Assembly: GCA_001314865.1 (NCBI GenBank)
Contig: LJZR01000008.1
Span: 124,001 to 188,000 of the forward strand
From: Phormidesmis priestleyi Ana
GTDB lineage: Bacteria > Cyanobacteriota > Cyanobacteriia > Phormidesmidales > Phormidesmidaceae
Direction of reading: 5' to 3'
DNA length: 64,000 nucleotides
The notes beneath the pieces are model-generated. The model was given only the letters and a program-made list of their open reading frames with translations. It was not told the origin of the DNA and ran no database searches. The position numbers were made by a program, and so were the translations under genes. Shown piece by piece: positions 45,534-53,443 of the stretch (position 1 is its first letter; every line of letters begins with the position of its first letter).

Positions 45534-45752
45534 ATGGCTGACACCCAAATCACAATCAAAGATAGCGGCCCTTTTGTCGTTAAAGGCCCTATCACGCTTA
45601 CAGACGCTGAAGGCAACGACTTTACCATTGACAAAGAGATTGTTGCCCTGTGTCGCTGCGGCGCATCTACTACGCAGCCTTTTTGCAACGGCACCCATCG
45701 CAAAATTGAGTTTGAATCGATTGTGCGATCGCCCCAATCCGAAAGCGCCTAA
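45534..45752 (+). CDS. CDGSH iron-sulfur domain protein (mitoNEET-type)
   Basis: A 72-residue protein. The CDGSH motif reads C40-R-C42-x2-S-x3-Q-P-F-C51-N-G-T-H55, giving the 3Cys-1His ligands of a [2Fe-2S] cluster of the mitoNEET type. The strand FVVKGPITLTDAEGNDF precedes it. The ATG at 45534 (MADTQITIKD) is used instead of a GTG at 45483. The likely role is redox or Fe-S transfer in the cytoplasm. Confidence 0.9.
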   Translation: MADTQITIKDSGPFVVKGPITLTDAEGNDFTIDKEIVALCRCGASTTQPFCNGTHRKIEFESIVRSPQSESA

Positions 45753-45780
45753 TGAAAGCGCCTAATGAAAGCGTTTAATT
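45742..45780. repeat. 14-bp tandem repeat overlapping the CDGSH gene stop
   Basis: Three copies of GAAAGCGCCTAAT begin in the final codons of the CDGSH gene and continue past its stop codon. Confidence 0.8.
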
Positions 45781-45788
45781 ATTGAGGA

Positions 45789-48700
45789 TTACTTCAACAA
45801 CGACGCGATCGCTTCTACCAACGCATGGGGTTCAACGGGTTTGGTAATATGCCGTTGAAACCCTGCGGCCATGGCCGCTCGATAGTCGAGTTCTCCGGCA
45901 TAGGCGGTCAGCGCGATCGCTCGCACTTTTCCACCTTGACTCACCGGCAAGCGCCTCACCTGTCGCATTAGCTCATAGCCATTCATCTCTGGCATTCCAA
46001 TATCGCTAAGTAATACATCCGGTAGGGGCTGCATGTATGATTCAGTTTTTCTATCGTCCTCGTCCCTTTTATCCCCCATTCTATCGGTGAGGCAAGTGCT
46101 ATCGGTGAGGTAAGCTAATGCCGCATTTGCAGAATCTACGACCATAACACTCGCACCGTAAGCCTCCAAAGCAGACGCAATATAGTCCCGGCTACTTTGG
46201 TCATCTTCCACCACTAGCACCTCAACACCCTGTAGATCTTGCGAAGGTGCTAGGGGTTTTGCCGTCGCGTGAGCCAAAGACGGTTGCTGACCCGATGATT
46301 GAGACTGAGTTTGATTGAGCGATGAATCCAGCGACTGATCTGGCAGTTGATTTGGCAGTTGATTTGGCAGTTGATCTGACGGCTTCAATGGAGTCAATGG
46401 AGCCAGCAGCGGCAGCCTTACGGTAAAGGTCGCCCCCCGACCTTCTCCCACGCTATCTGCTCTGACCGTGCCACCGTGCAGTTCTACCAGCTGGCGAACG
46501 ATGGCCAACCCTAAGCCCAGTCCGCCAAACTGCCGCGTAATGGTGCCATCTTCCTGACGAAAGTGATCAAACACATAAGGGACAAACTCAGGATCAATGC
46601 CCTTACCCGTATCGCTAACTGCAATTTGAGCGTAGCCATTAACTGACTCAAGCGTGATATCAATACGGCCACCCTCAGGCGTAAATTTAACTGCATTAGA
46701 GAGCAAATTCCATATCACTTGCTGTAGCCGACTAGCATCCCCCGAAATTTGCCCAACCGGTTGATCAAACATTGTGTAAATCTTAATTGATTTAGCCATT
46801 GCTGATAGCTGCACTGTTTCTAGCGCAGCTCGAACAATGGCGGCCAAATCAACCGAGCTTGCATTGAGGCTAAGCTTGCCTCGCAAAATGCGAGACACAT
46901 CCAGCAAGTCGTCAATGAGTTGAGCCTGCGTTTTGGCACTTCGTGAAATAATCTGCAATGCCTTATCTGCTTTTTCGGGTGATAGCTTGCCTTTTTGCAA
47001 CAGCTGCGACCATCCCAAAATCGGATTGAGCGGCGTTCGCAATTCATGCGAGACCACTGCCAAAAACTCGTCTTTAATTCGATTCGCTGATTCTGCCGAT
47101 AGGCGAGCCTGCTGTTCTCTTTCTAACAGCATTTCTTTTTCCCGCTCAGCCGCTTGCCGCTCCGTAATGTCGGTATCAGTGCCAAACCAGCGCAGCACTT
47201 TGCCATGCTTATTTTTAATGGGCACCGCCCTCGCCAAAAACCAACGATACTGCCCATCTTTGCCGCGTAGCGGAAAGGTATCTTCCCACAGCTCACCGGT
47301 TTTAAAGCAATGTGTAATTTTGCGCACTACCCGCTCAACATGGTCAGGATGGTGCCACCGTTGCCAGCCCTGATTGGCGGCTTCAGCTAGGGTTGCACCT
47401 GTGTAGTCCAACCAGCGTCGGTTGTACCAAAAAATCGATCCGTTTTTATCGGCTATCCAGGCAAACTGAGCAATGTTATCGGCCAGGTTACGAAAGCGTT
47501 CTTCACTTTCTTCGAGCGCATCGGTAGCTTTTTGGCGGGCTGTGATGTCGGTAGCTTCTTGCACCACAAAAACAACTTCGTCTGCCTCATTGCGAATGGG
47601 ATAAAACGACATATCAAACGTAGATACTTCGCCGTTTGGCCGAACAATGGGCAAGTCAAACCGGAGACTTTCTCCTGCTAGCGCTCGCTTGATGGATCTT
47701 TGAACCTTTGCTGAAGCCTTGGGCGTGTTTTGAAACCAAACAGACTCCCAAAAAGGCTGACCAATTACAGTGTCTAAATCAGCATCCATTAGCTCACGCG
47801 AGGCACGGTTGGATCGAACCAATCGCCCTTGCCTGTCAATTAACCCCATAGACCGAGATGTGCTGTTGAAGATGGTCCGAAGCTGCTGTTCGGAGGCTCG
47901 GAGGGTGGCTTCGGATTCTCTTTGCTCGGTGATGTTTCTAAAATAAACCGTAATGCCATCAGCCGCTGGGTACGAACGTACTTCGTACCAGCGGTTGTGA
48001 TCAGGATAAAAAGCGGTTGTGGATGCGGCTATTCCCTCGGTAGCCGACTGGTAGTAAGCTCGCTCAAACTCAGTCCCGATCAAACCGGGAAAAGCTTCCC
48101 ATATGATTTGGCCTAATAATTTACCATTGGTGCCATTTAAAAGCTCTTCGCACTGCGGGTTGAGATAGGTAAAACGCCAGGCTCGATCAACCGTAAAAAA
48201 GGCGTCTGTAATACTCTCTAGAATGTTTCGACTTTGTGCCTCACTGGCCGACAGGGCTTGCTCTACCTGTTTGCGTGCAGTGGTGTTGGTAAACAGCACT
48301 GCAAATTGATTATTTTGCGCTTCGCCTACTGGAAAGGCATTGACATCAAACCAACGATTGAGCGCAGGTGAGTACTGCTCAAATCGGGTGGGCTGGCTGG
48401 TGCGGACAACGTTGCCATATATTTCAAACCATTCGGGTTCTAAATCGGGCACTAGCTCTCGCATCGTTTTGCCAACCGCGCCTTCTAAACCGGTGAGCAA
48501 GTGCAGCATGGGATTCGTTTCTAAAAACTTATAGTCCACTGGTTGACCCTGGGCGTCGAAGAGCATTTCGCAAATGCAAAAGCCTTCGTCCATTGATTCA
48601 AAGAGGGCGCGGTATTTTTCTTCAGATTGGCGAATGGCTGAATGGGTGCGATCGCGCTGCAACGCCACTTCTGCATATCTGGCCCCAAACTCCGTCAGCT

Positions 48701-49703
48701 GAATTTCCCAATCTGTTGGCTCCCTAGTCTCCTCAAAACACAGGACCAAAGAGCCGCCTTCTAGCTCGTCAGACGGCAGCCAAGGCTCCACTGCCGCATG
48801 CACAATAGGCGTAAAATGGCGGCTCCAATAGCCGTGAGCCACCCATCGGTCTGCGCAGTTTGAATCACAGCGACCGCTACTGGCAATATCGGTACAGGCT
48901 AGCGGCGTGCCTGACGATACCGCCTGACGGTGAGCATCTATAGCTATTTCACTAATGGGCATACCTTCTAGGCTTTTCTGCAAAGCAGGCGGGAAATCGG
49001 GCATCACTGAGCGGGAGACCCTTTGTTGCTCATCGTCAAAGACTAAAATGCACGCTTGAGCCCGAGAACTCAACCGCGACACTGATTGGCAAACCGCACT
49101 GAGACATTCATCAATAGGATGGCCTTCGGCAATTAATGACAGCAGCTGGTTTTGCTCTTTGAGTAGCAGCTCTGTTTGCTTGCGTTCGGTAATCTCTGTG
49201 GCTATCACCGTCAGACGATTGGGCGTGGGATACAGCCGGATGTCGTACCATCGGTTCCAAGTGGTGTACTGATACTCAAACTGATCGGGTTGCTGCATCG
49301 TCATCGCCCGATCAAACCGAGTGTGGATTTTTGTGCCCACAGTCTCTGGCAATAGCTCCCAAATGCTCTGGCCCAAAATTTGCTCGCGACTTAGATTAAT
49401 CGCGGCGCATAGGCGATCGTTCGCATAGATAAATTGCCAGTCGCGGTTGAGTATATAAAATGAGTCGTTTACCTCCGATAAAATTAGCTCTAGCTGTTGC
49501 CTGGTTTCGCTAATTTCTTGCTGGAGTGCTTGATCTGGCTTTCTATCTGGCTTTCTATCTGGCTTTCTATCTGGCCTTGTATCGGGCTGTTTATCTAGCT
49601 TTCTATGTGGCCTCATAGTGGTTTGGGGCGATAATGTTTTCTCTTTTAAAAAGTCACTTTTTAAAAATTGAGTTTTTGGGGTGCGATCGCCAGTGGGAAC
49701 CAT
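45789..49703 (-). CDS. Hybrid sensor histidine kinase/response regulator with five PAS and one GAF domain
   Basis: A 1304-residue cytoplasmic hybrid kinase; no transmembrane segment is seen. Order: repeat-rich N-terminus (DRKP units, about 44-57), PAS (about 65-178), GAF (185-355), PAS (360-480), PAS (488-600), PAS (603-725), PAS-PAC (735-850), coiled segment (850-875), HisKA with H886 in VVSHELRTPLNPILG, HATPase (990-1100; N-box IWNLLSNAVKF, ATP-lid DTGKGID and GGLGLGLAI), a Gln-rich linker (1108-1150, NQLP units) and a C-terminal receiver with D1234 (LLSDIGMPEMNG). The receiver holds an insert of about 25 residues (1200-1225) between helix alpha2 and the D1234 strand that carries an 18-bp DNA duplication. 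The signals are unknown; some PAS domains could bind heme or flavin. Confidence 0.88.
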   Translation of the reverse strand: MVPTGDRTPKTQFLKSDFLKEKTLSPQTTMRPHRKLDKQPDTRPDRKPDRKPDRKPDQALQQEISETRQQLELILSEVNDSFYILNRDWQFIYANDRLCAAINLSREQILGQSIWELLPETVGTKIHTRFDRAMTMQQPDQFEYQYTTWNRWYDIRLYPTPNRLTVIATEITERKQTELLLKEQNQLLSLIAEGHPIDECLSAVCQSVSRLSSRAQACILVFDDEQQRVSRSVMPDFPPALQKSLEGMPISEIAIDAHRQAVSSGTPLACTDIASSGRCDSNCADRWVAHGYWSRHFTPIVHAAVEPWLPSDELEGGSLVLCFEETREPTDWEIQLTEFGARYAEVALQRDRTHSAIRQSEEKYRALFESMDEGFCICEMLFDAQGQPVDYKFLETNPMLHLLTGLEGAVGKTMRELVPDLEPEWFEIYGNVVRTSQPTRFEQYSPALNRWFDVNAFPVGEAQNNQFAVLFTNTTARKQVEQALSASEAQSRNILESITDAFFTVDRAWRFTYLNPQCEELLNGTNGKLLGQIIWEAFPGLIGTEFERAYYQSATEGIAASTTAFYPDHNRWYEVRSYPAADGITVYFRNITEQRESEATLRASEQQLRTIFNSTSRSMGLIDRQGRLVRSNRASRELMDADLDTVIGQPFWESVWFQNTPKASAKVQRSIKRALAGESLRFDLPIVRPNGEVSTFDMSFYPIRNEADEVVFVVQEATDITARQKATDALEESEERFRNLADNIAQFAWIADKNGSIFWYNRRWLDYTGATLAEAANQGWQRWHHPDHVERVVRKITHCFKTGELWEDTFPLRGKDGQYRWFLARAVPIKNKHGKVLRWFGTDTDITERQAAEREKEMLLEREQQARLSAESANRIKDEFLAVVSHELRTPLNPILGWSQLLQKGKLSPEKADKALQIISRSAKTQAQLIDDLLDVSRILRGKLSLNASSVDLAAIVRAALETVQLSAMAKSIKIYTMFDQPVGQISGDASRLQQVIWNLLSNAVKFTPEGGRIDITLESVNGYAQIAVSDTGKGIDPEFVPYVFDHFRQEDGTITRQFGGLGLGLAIVRQLVELHGGTVRADSVGEGRGATFTVRLPLLAPLTPLKPSDQLPNQLPNQLPDQSLDSSLNQTQSQSSGQQPSLAHATAKPLAPSQDLQGVEVLVVEDDQSSRDYIASALEAYGASVMVVDSANAALAYLTDSTCLTDRMGDKRDEDDRKTESYMQPLPDVLLSDIGMPEMNGYELMRQVRRLPVSQGGKVRAIALTAYAGELDYRAAMAAGFQRHITKPVEPHALVEAIASLLK
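46081..46116. repeat. 18-bp duplication within the receiver domain coding region
   Basis: CTATCGGTGAGGCAAGTG followed by CTATCGGTGAGGTAAGCT, two copies within the insert before the phospho-acceptor strand. Confidence 0.75.
49529..49597. repeat. 12-bp in-frame tandem repeat encoding DRKP, three to five copies
   Basis: Units of GGCTTTCTATCT (minus-strand Arg-Lys-Pro-Asp) repeat near the N-terminus of the hybrid kinase. A second 12-bp in-frame repeat (ggcagttgattt-type, Asn-Gln-Leu-Pro) is at about 46350-46378. Confidence 0.85.
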
Positions 49704-49864
49704 CTGTGTAGGGAGTAGTAAAGGTAGATTACCTTTCGGTCAATGCATTAACCGGAAACCTATTTTTTTGTTTGCAAATTTTTACTCTGCAAATTTTACT
49801 CTGCAAACAATTACTCCCTCAAAGTAGGATACCGGAGGCTTATACAGACCTGTCTTCAGATAGA

Positions 49865-49990
49865 TGTTTTGGAAAGATTTAAGATTGAAAAGACTTAAAA
49901 TTTAAGAGACTTAAGATTTAAAATTAAAAAGACTTAAGATTTAAAATTAAAAAGACTTAAGATTTAAGATTTAAAGTTGAAAAGACTTAA
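49865..49990. repeat. AT-rich tandem repeat between the hybrid kinase and parA
   Basis: Five to six copies of a unit like AAAAAGACTTAAGATTTAAA lie between the hybrid kinase start and the parA stop. The centre of the unit, CTTAAG, is a palindrome. The parA stop codon and the last two Phe codons lie at its edge. Confidence 0.85.
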
Positions 49991-50643
49991 AAGAAGTCTC
50001 CTCTGTCAGACATTCCTTGAGACGGCGCGTCGAATGCTCGTGCTGCCATAATGTCTAAAATTTCTTGACCAACGTTTTCATAGTCTTGCCAACCCGCTTC
50101 TGCTCGCGGATCTTTCACAGAGTAAACGGGTAGGCCCTGCAAAGCCGCTTTTTGAAAGGCCGCAAACCGGCGAATCCCTTGCTCAAAAACAGGCAGATTT
50201 GCTTCTTGCAACAGCGCTTTGACTTCTTCGCCAGCCTTACTGGGCTTAGGTGGAATGGAGGTAATTAAAATTCGATAGTGCGGTGAGCGAATTGCCTTGA
50301 GATATTCAATGGTGAGCACTAGCGCATCGAGTGCCAAAATATCTGGCGTGGTGGGTAACACCAGCAAGTCGCAGGTGGCTGCTAAGGCCGAGAGATCTTC
50401 GGCGATGGGTCTCGCTTGGGTATCAATGACTACGTTGACGCGCGCATCTACCTTTTGCCCAGCTGCCCACTCGTCCATCACTTCAAAAGGCAGCTCGCCT
50501 CGGCTCGCCCAGCCCAGTGCCGAGCGGTTGGGGTCTGCGTCAACCAGCAGGGTTCGCCCCTGCCCCTGTAAAAAGGCGGCAAGGTGAATGGCCGTCGTCG
50601 TTTTGCCGACGCCGCCTTTAAAGCTGGCAACGGTGATAATCAT
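49987..50643 (-). CDS. ParA-family ATPase, orphan
   Basis: A 218-residue MinD/ParA-type ATPase. The deviant Walker A is FKGGVGKTTTA (K9-G-G-V-G-K14-T). LLVDADPNRSALGW is the A' motif and NVVIDTQARP the Walker B region. It has no N-terminal DNA-binding extension, and parB is not next to it. Such orphans can position protein complexes such as carboxysomes (McdA) or other cargo, but no partner is visible here. The gene is divergent from tsaE with 56 nt between them. Confidence 0.85.
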   Translation of the reverse strand: MIITVASFKGGVGKTTTAIHLAAFLQGQGRTLLVDADPNRSALGWASRGELPFEVMDEWAAGQKVDARVNVVIDTQARPIAEDLSALAATCDLLVLPTTPDILALDALVLTIEYLKAIRSPHYRILITSIPPKPSKAGEEVKALLQEANLPVFEQGIRRFAAFQKAALQGLPVYSVKDPRAEAGWQDYENVGQEILDIMAARAFDAPSQGMSDRGDFF

Positions 50644-50699
50644 GTTTATAGTTTATATGGCTGTTGAGGCAGAAAATAAGAGCATAGCAAGAGGATCGT

Positions 50700-51191
50700 G
50701 TGCGAATGGTGATTAACTTACCCAATGCCCAAGCGACTCAGGCATTGGGCCAAGCTTTCGGCGAGCAGCTGCCCGCAGGTAGCCTGCTGCTATTAAAAGG
50801 AAACCTCGGTAGTGGTAAGACAACGCTGATACAGGGTCTAGGGCGAGGGCTAGGACTTGCTGAAATTGATAGCCCCACTTTTACGCTAATTAACGAATAC
50901 ACCCGTGGGCGGCTACCGCTATACCATATCGATTTATATCGGCTTTCACCCGCTGAGGCCGATGCGCTGTTTTTAGAAACCTATTGGGATGGCGTAGAGG
51001 TAGAGCCTGGTATCGTGGCGATTGAATGGTCGGAACGGCTGACTCATGTGCCACCTGATGCGATTGAGCTATCGCTGAGCTATTTGCCTGAAGGCAGGCA
51101 GGCTGAGTTGGTAGTGCCGCGATCGCTAACTCTCGATCTCACCTCTCTTCTCACCTCTCTATTGGGCCCGAAGGGTCTTCATGCTGAATAG
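50700..51191 (+). CDS. tsaE: tRNA t6A biosynthesis ATPase TsaE
   Basis: A 163-residue P-loop ATPase, partner of TsaD/TsaB in threonylcarbamoyl transfer to A37 of ANN-decoding tRNAs. The Walker A is GNLGSGKTT (34-42). Other signatures are SPTFTLINEYTRGRLPLYHIDLYRL (key SPTFTLINEY, HIDLYRL) and AIEWSERL. The gene starts with GTG at 50700; an ATG is two codons further at 50706. The 3' end overlaps the convergent response regulator by 41 nt. Confidence 0.93.
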   Translation: MRMVINLPNAQATQALGQAFGEQLPAGSLLLLKGNLGSGKTTLIQGLGRGLGLAEIDSPTFTLINEYTRGRLPLYHIDLYRLSPAEADALFLETYWDGVEVEPGIVAIEWSERLTHVPPDAIELSLSYLPEGRQAELVVPRSLTLDLTSLLTSLLGPKGLHAE

Positions 51192-51894
51192 ACTGTGCGA
51201 GGAGTGCGACTTGAGTGCGATCGCGCAATCCGAGCCGACCTAAAATATTGGTCACATGGTTTTTCACGGTGCCCTCTGACAAATGCAGCTGCTGGGCAAT
51301 CTCGCGGTTGCTAGCCCCTTGCCCAATGCAGCTAAAAACCTCCTTTTCTCGCGGCGTAAGCGCTTCAACTTCGGGCGGTATTGGCGGCTGACTGACGGCT
51401 CCAATTGAGCGATCGCTCGCCAGTTGTGCGCTCGATTGTGTGCCCGGTTGTGTGCCCGGTTGTGTGCCCGATTGCGTGCCCATCATTTTTTGTACAATGC
51501 CGGGGCCAAAATGGCTATAACCCTTAGCCACCGATCGAATAGCCATGGCTAGCTCTTCTGAAGGCGTATCTTTTAGCAAGTAGCCCTGAGCGCCAACGGC
51601 CATCGCTTGAGCAATGAGTTCATCGTCGTCAAAGGTGGTGAGCACGAGTACTTGGATGTCCGGATAGCGATCGCGCAACGCTGCTGCGGTAGCCACGCCG
51701 TCCATCACGGGCATTCGCATATCTAGCAAGGCGACCTGTGGGAATTGGTCTGGCGGGAGCTGATTGAGGAGTGCTAAGGCTAGCTGGCCATTTTCAGCTT
51801 CACCGGTAATTGTAAGATCGGCTTCGAGCGAGAGCAGGGCCTTAAGTCCTTCGCGGATGAGCTTTTGATCTTCCACAATGAGAATGTTGATCAT
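51151..51894 (-). CDS. NarL/FixJ-type response regulator
   Basis: A 247-residue regulator. The receiver has D9, phospho-acceptor D58 in VALLDMRMPVMDG and the lysine of LLKDTPSEE. The C-terminal LuxR-type helix-turn-helix (about 180-240) includes LTPREKEVFSCIGQGASNREIAQQL (key LTPREKEV, NREIAQQL) and GTVKNHVTNIL. The linker contains four copies of GTQPG encoded by a 12-bp repeat. The sensor kinase gene lies immediately upstream (75 nt), forming a NarX/NarL-like pair. The 3' end overlaps tsaE by 41 nt in convergent orientation. Confidence 0.92.
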   Translation of the reverse strand: MINILIVEDQKLIREGLKALLSLEADLTITGEAENGQLALALLNQLPPDQFPQVALLDMRMPVMDGVATAAALRDRYPDIQVLVLTTFDDDELIAQAMAVGAQGYLLKDTPSEELAMAIRSVAKGYSHFGPGIVQKMMGTQSGTQPGTQPGTQSSAQLASDRSIGAVSQPPIPPEVEALTPREKEVFSCIGQGASNREIAQQLHLSEGTVKNHVTNILGRLGLRDRTQVALLAQSIQHEDPSGPIER

Positions 51895-51968
51895 GGTAAA
51901 AGTTGGCCCATAGCAAATAAATCAGCAAATCAGCAAATCAGCAATCAGAAATCAGTAAGTGAACAGTC

Positions 51969-53351
51969 TTAAGCCGAAGGCAGTTGGGGGATTGGGAGGC
52001 TAACTTGAAGGCGGGTGCCCGATAGCTGGTTAGATGATTGGCCAGATGATGATTGGCCAGAAGCGTGGTTGAGGCTGGTAAGGGTAAATGTACCGCCTGT
52101 CGATTCGGCGCGATCGCGCATACTCTGCAAGCCAAAGCCAGTTCGGGCCTGGGCTGGATCAAAGCCCACGCCGTTGTCTTCTAAGGTCAGTGTGACGATG
52201 GCCTGCGAGCAAACTAAATTAACATGGATATGGCTAGCGTTGGCATATTTGAGAATATTTGTGAGTCCTTCTTGAACAATGCGATACAGCACAACATTCA
52301 GGTTTGCAGGCAGCGAGCGGTTGATCTGAATGTTTTGAGTGATGGTGATGGGCAAGTTCTCTTTCGAGTTCTCTTTCGAGTTTTCTTTAGCAAGGGCGGT
52401 TGAATGAGAGAAGGCGGTTGAATTATGCTGAAAGTTCTTAAGCAGGCGAGCGATCACACCTGCCAAATTCTCTCCTGCCAGTGGATCGTGCTGAAGCGCG
52501 GCCACCGACTGGCGCACCTCCTGTAAAGATTGACTCCCCAACCGCTTAGATTCTTTTAAAAATCCTCTGGCCCTGTCAGGATCTTTATCCCATAGCTTTA
52601 TAGCACTCTCTAGCTGAATGTTCAGCGCTGTTAGCGAATGGCCTAAAGAGTCGTGAATGTCGCGAGCAATGCGGCTGCGCTCTTGATCCATCGCCAGCTT
52701 TTCAATTTCCTGCGCCGACTGCCGTAGCGTTTGGTTAGCCTGCTCTAGTCGCTGCTGACTTTGACGCTCGGTCAACAAAGCGTTAATCAGCAGCACCACC
52801 AGCAGCAGCGACAGCCCAAAGAGCACAATGAAATTGAGCTGAAAGTTCATTATGAGCCCTTCTAACCGCCGCTGAGCCGACGGCGGTAAACGACGGCCCA
52901 GCCCAGAGAGGGACTGTAGCCGCAGCTGAAGCCCGGTTAAAAATAGAACAAAGGCAAAGCCGGTTAAAGCAATCCGGGCAGCCAAGCCAAACATCAGGCA
53001 ACCCCGAATCACCAAGATCAAATAGACCATCGGCACAATTCGACCATCGCTAAACAGGCTGCCGGAGATAATGAGCGTCAGTAAAATGAACAGAATTTGT
53101 CCAAACGTATGACCCAATCGCGACAGCTTGCTCATGGGCAAATACAGCCCCATTAAACCAAATAAAACCAGCGGTACAAGCGCTAATAGCGGGCTATGCG
53201 CCCAACTGGCCGACAGTCCCCAATGCGATCGCCCGCGTCCACCTGGCATCGGCCCATCTAGGATGCTAACAAAGGCCACTGCTAGCAGGCCCCACTCTAA
53301 GTACAACAAAAAGCGGAAAGGATGATTTTGCAGCTGAATGGCTCGACGCAT
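51969..53351 (-). CDS. Sensor histidine kinase, NarX-type (HisKA_3)
   Basis: A 460-residue membrane kinase. The N-terminal region has about five or six transmembrane segments (14-31, 54-73, 84-99, 108-140, 170-193). The dimerisation domain follows a coiled segment, with phospho-acceptor H233 in IARDIHDSLGHSLTALNIQ. The HATPase domain has LTNILKYANA, LEDNGVGFDP and GFGLQSMRDRAESTGG. It should phosphorylate the LuxR-type regulator downstream. A sensory domain cannot be recognised apart from the membrane region. A 12-bp repeat (gttctctttcga) encodes SKEN units in a linker before the ATPase core. Confidence 0.9.
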   Translation of the reverse strand: MRRAIQLQNHPFRFLLYLEWGLLAVAFVSILDGPMPGGRGRSHWGLSASWAHSPLLALVPLVLFGLMGLYLPMSKLSRLGHTFGQILFILLTLIISGSLFSDGRIVPMVYLILVIRGCLMFGLAARIALTGFAFVLFLTGLQLRLQSLSGLGRRLPPSAQRRLEGLIMNFQLNFIVLFGLSLLLVVLLINALLTERQSQQRLEQANQTLRQSAQEIEKLAMDQERSRIARDIHDSLGHSLTALNIQLESAIKLWDKDPDRARGFLKESKRLGSQSLQEVRQSVAALQHDPLAGENLAGVIARLLKNFQHNSTAFSHSTALAKENSKENSKENLPITITQNIQINRSLPANLNVVLYRIVQEGLTNILKYANASHIHVNLVCSQAIVTLTLEDNGVGFDPAQARTGFGLQSMRDRAESTGGTFTLTSLNHASGQSSSGQSSNQLSGTRLQVSLPIPQLPSA

Positions 53352-53443
53352 AGAGGTTGTACTGGAAAAGCGGGATTTAAAAAATCAGGGCTGAGAACAA
53401 TTAAACGCCAATCGGAATCGTAAACGCCAATCGGAATCGAAGG

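Noticed and set aside
49865-49990. Origin-like iteron array next to parA
   Set aside because: The repeated unit is AT-rich, but no DnaA-type boxes, no parB and no parS are visible; tandem repeats of the same style are found throughout the window.
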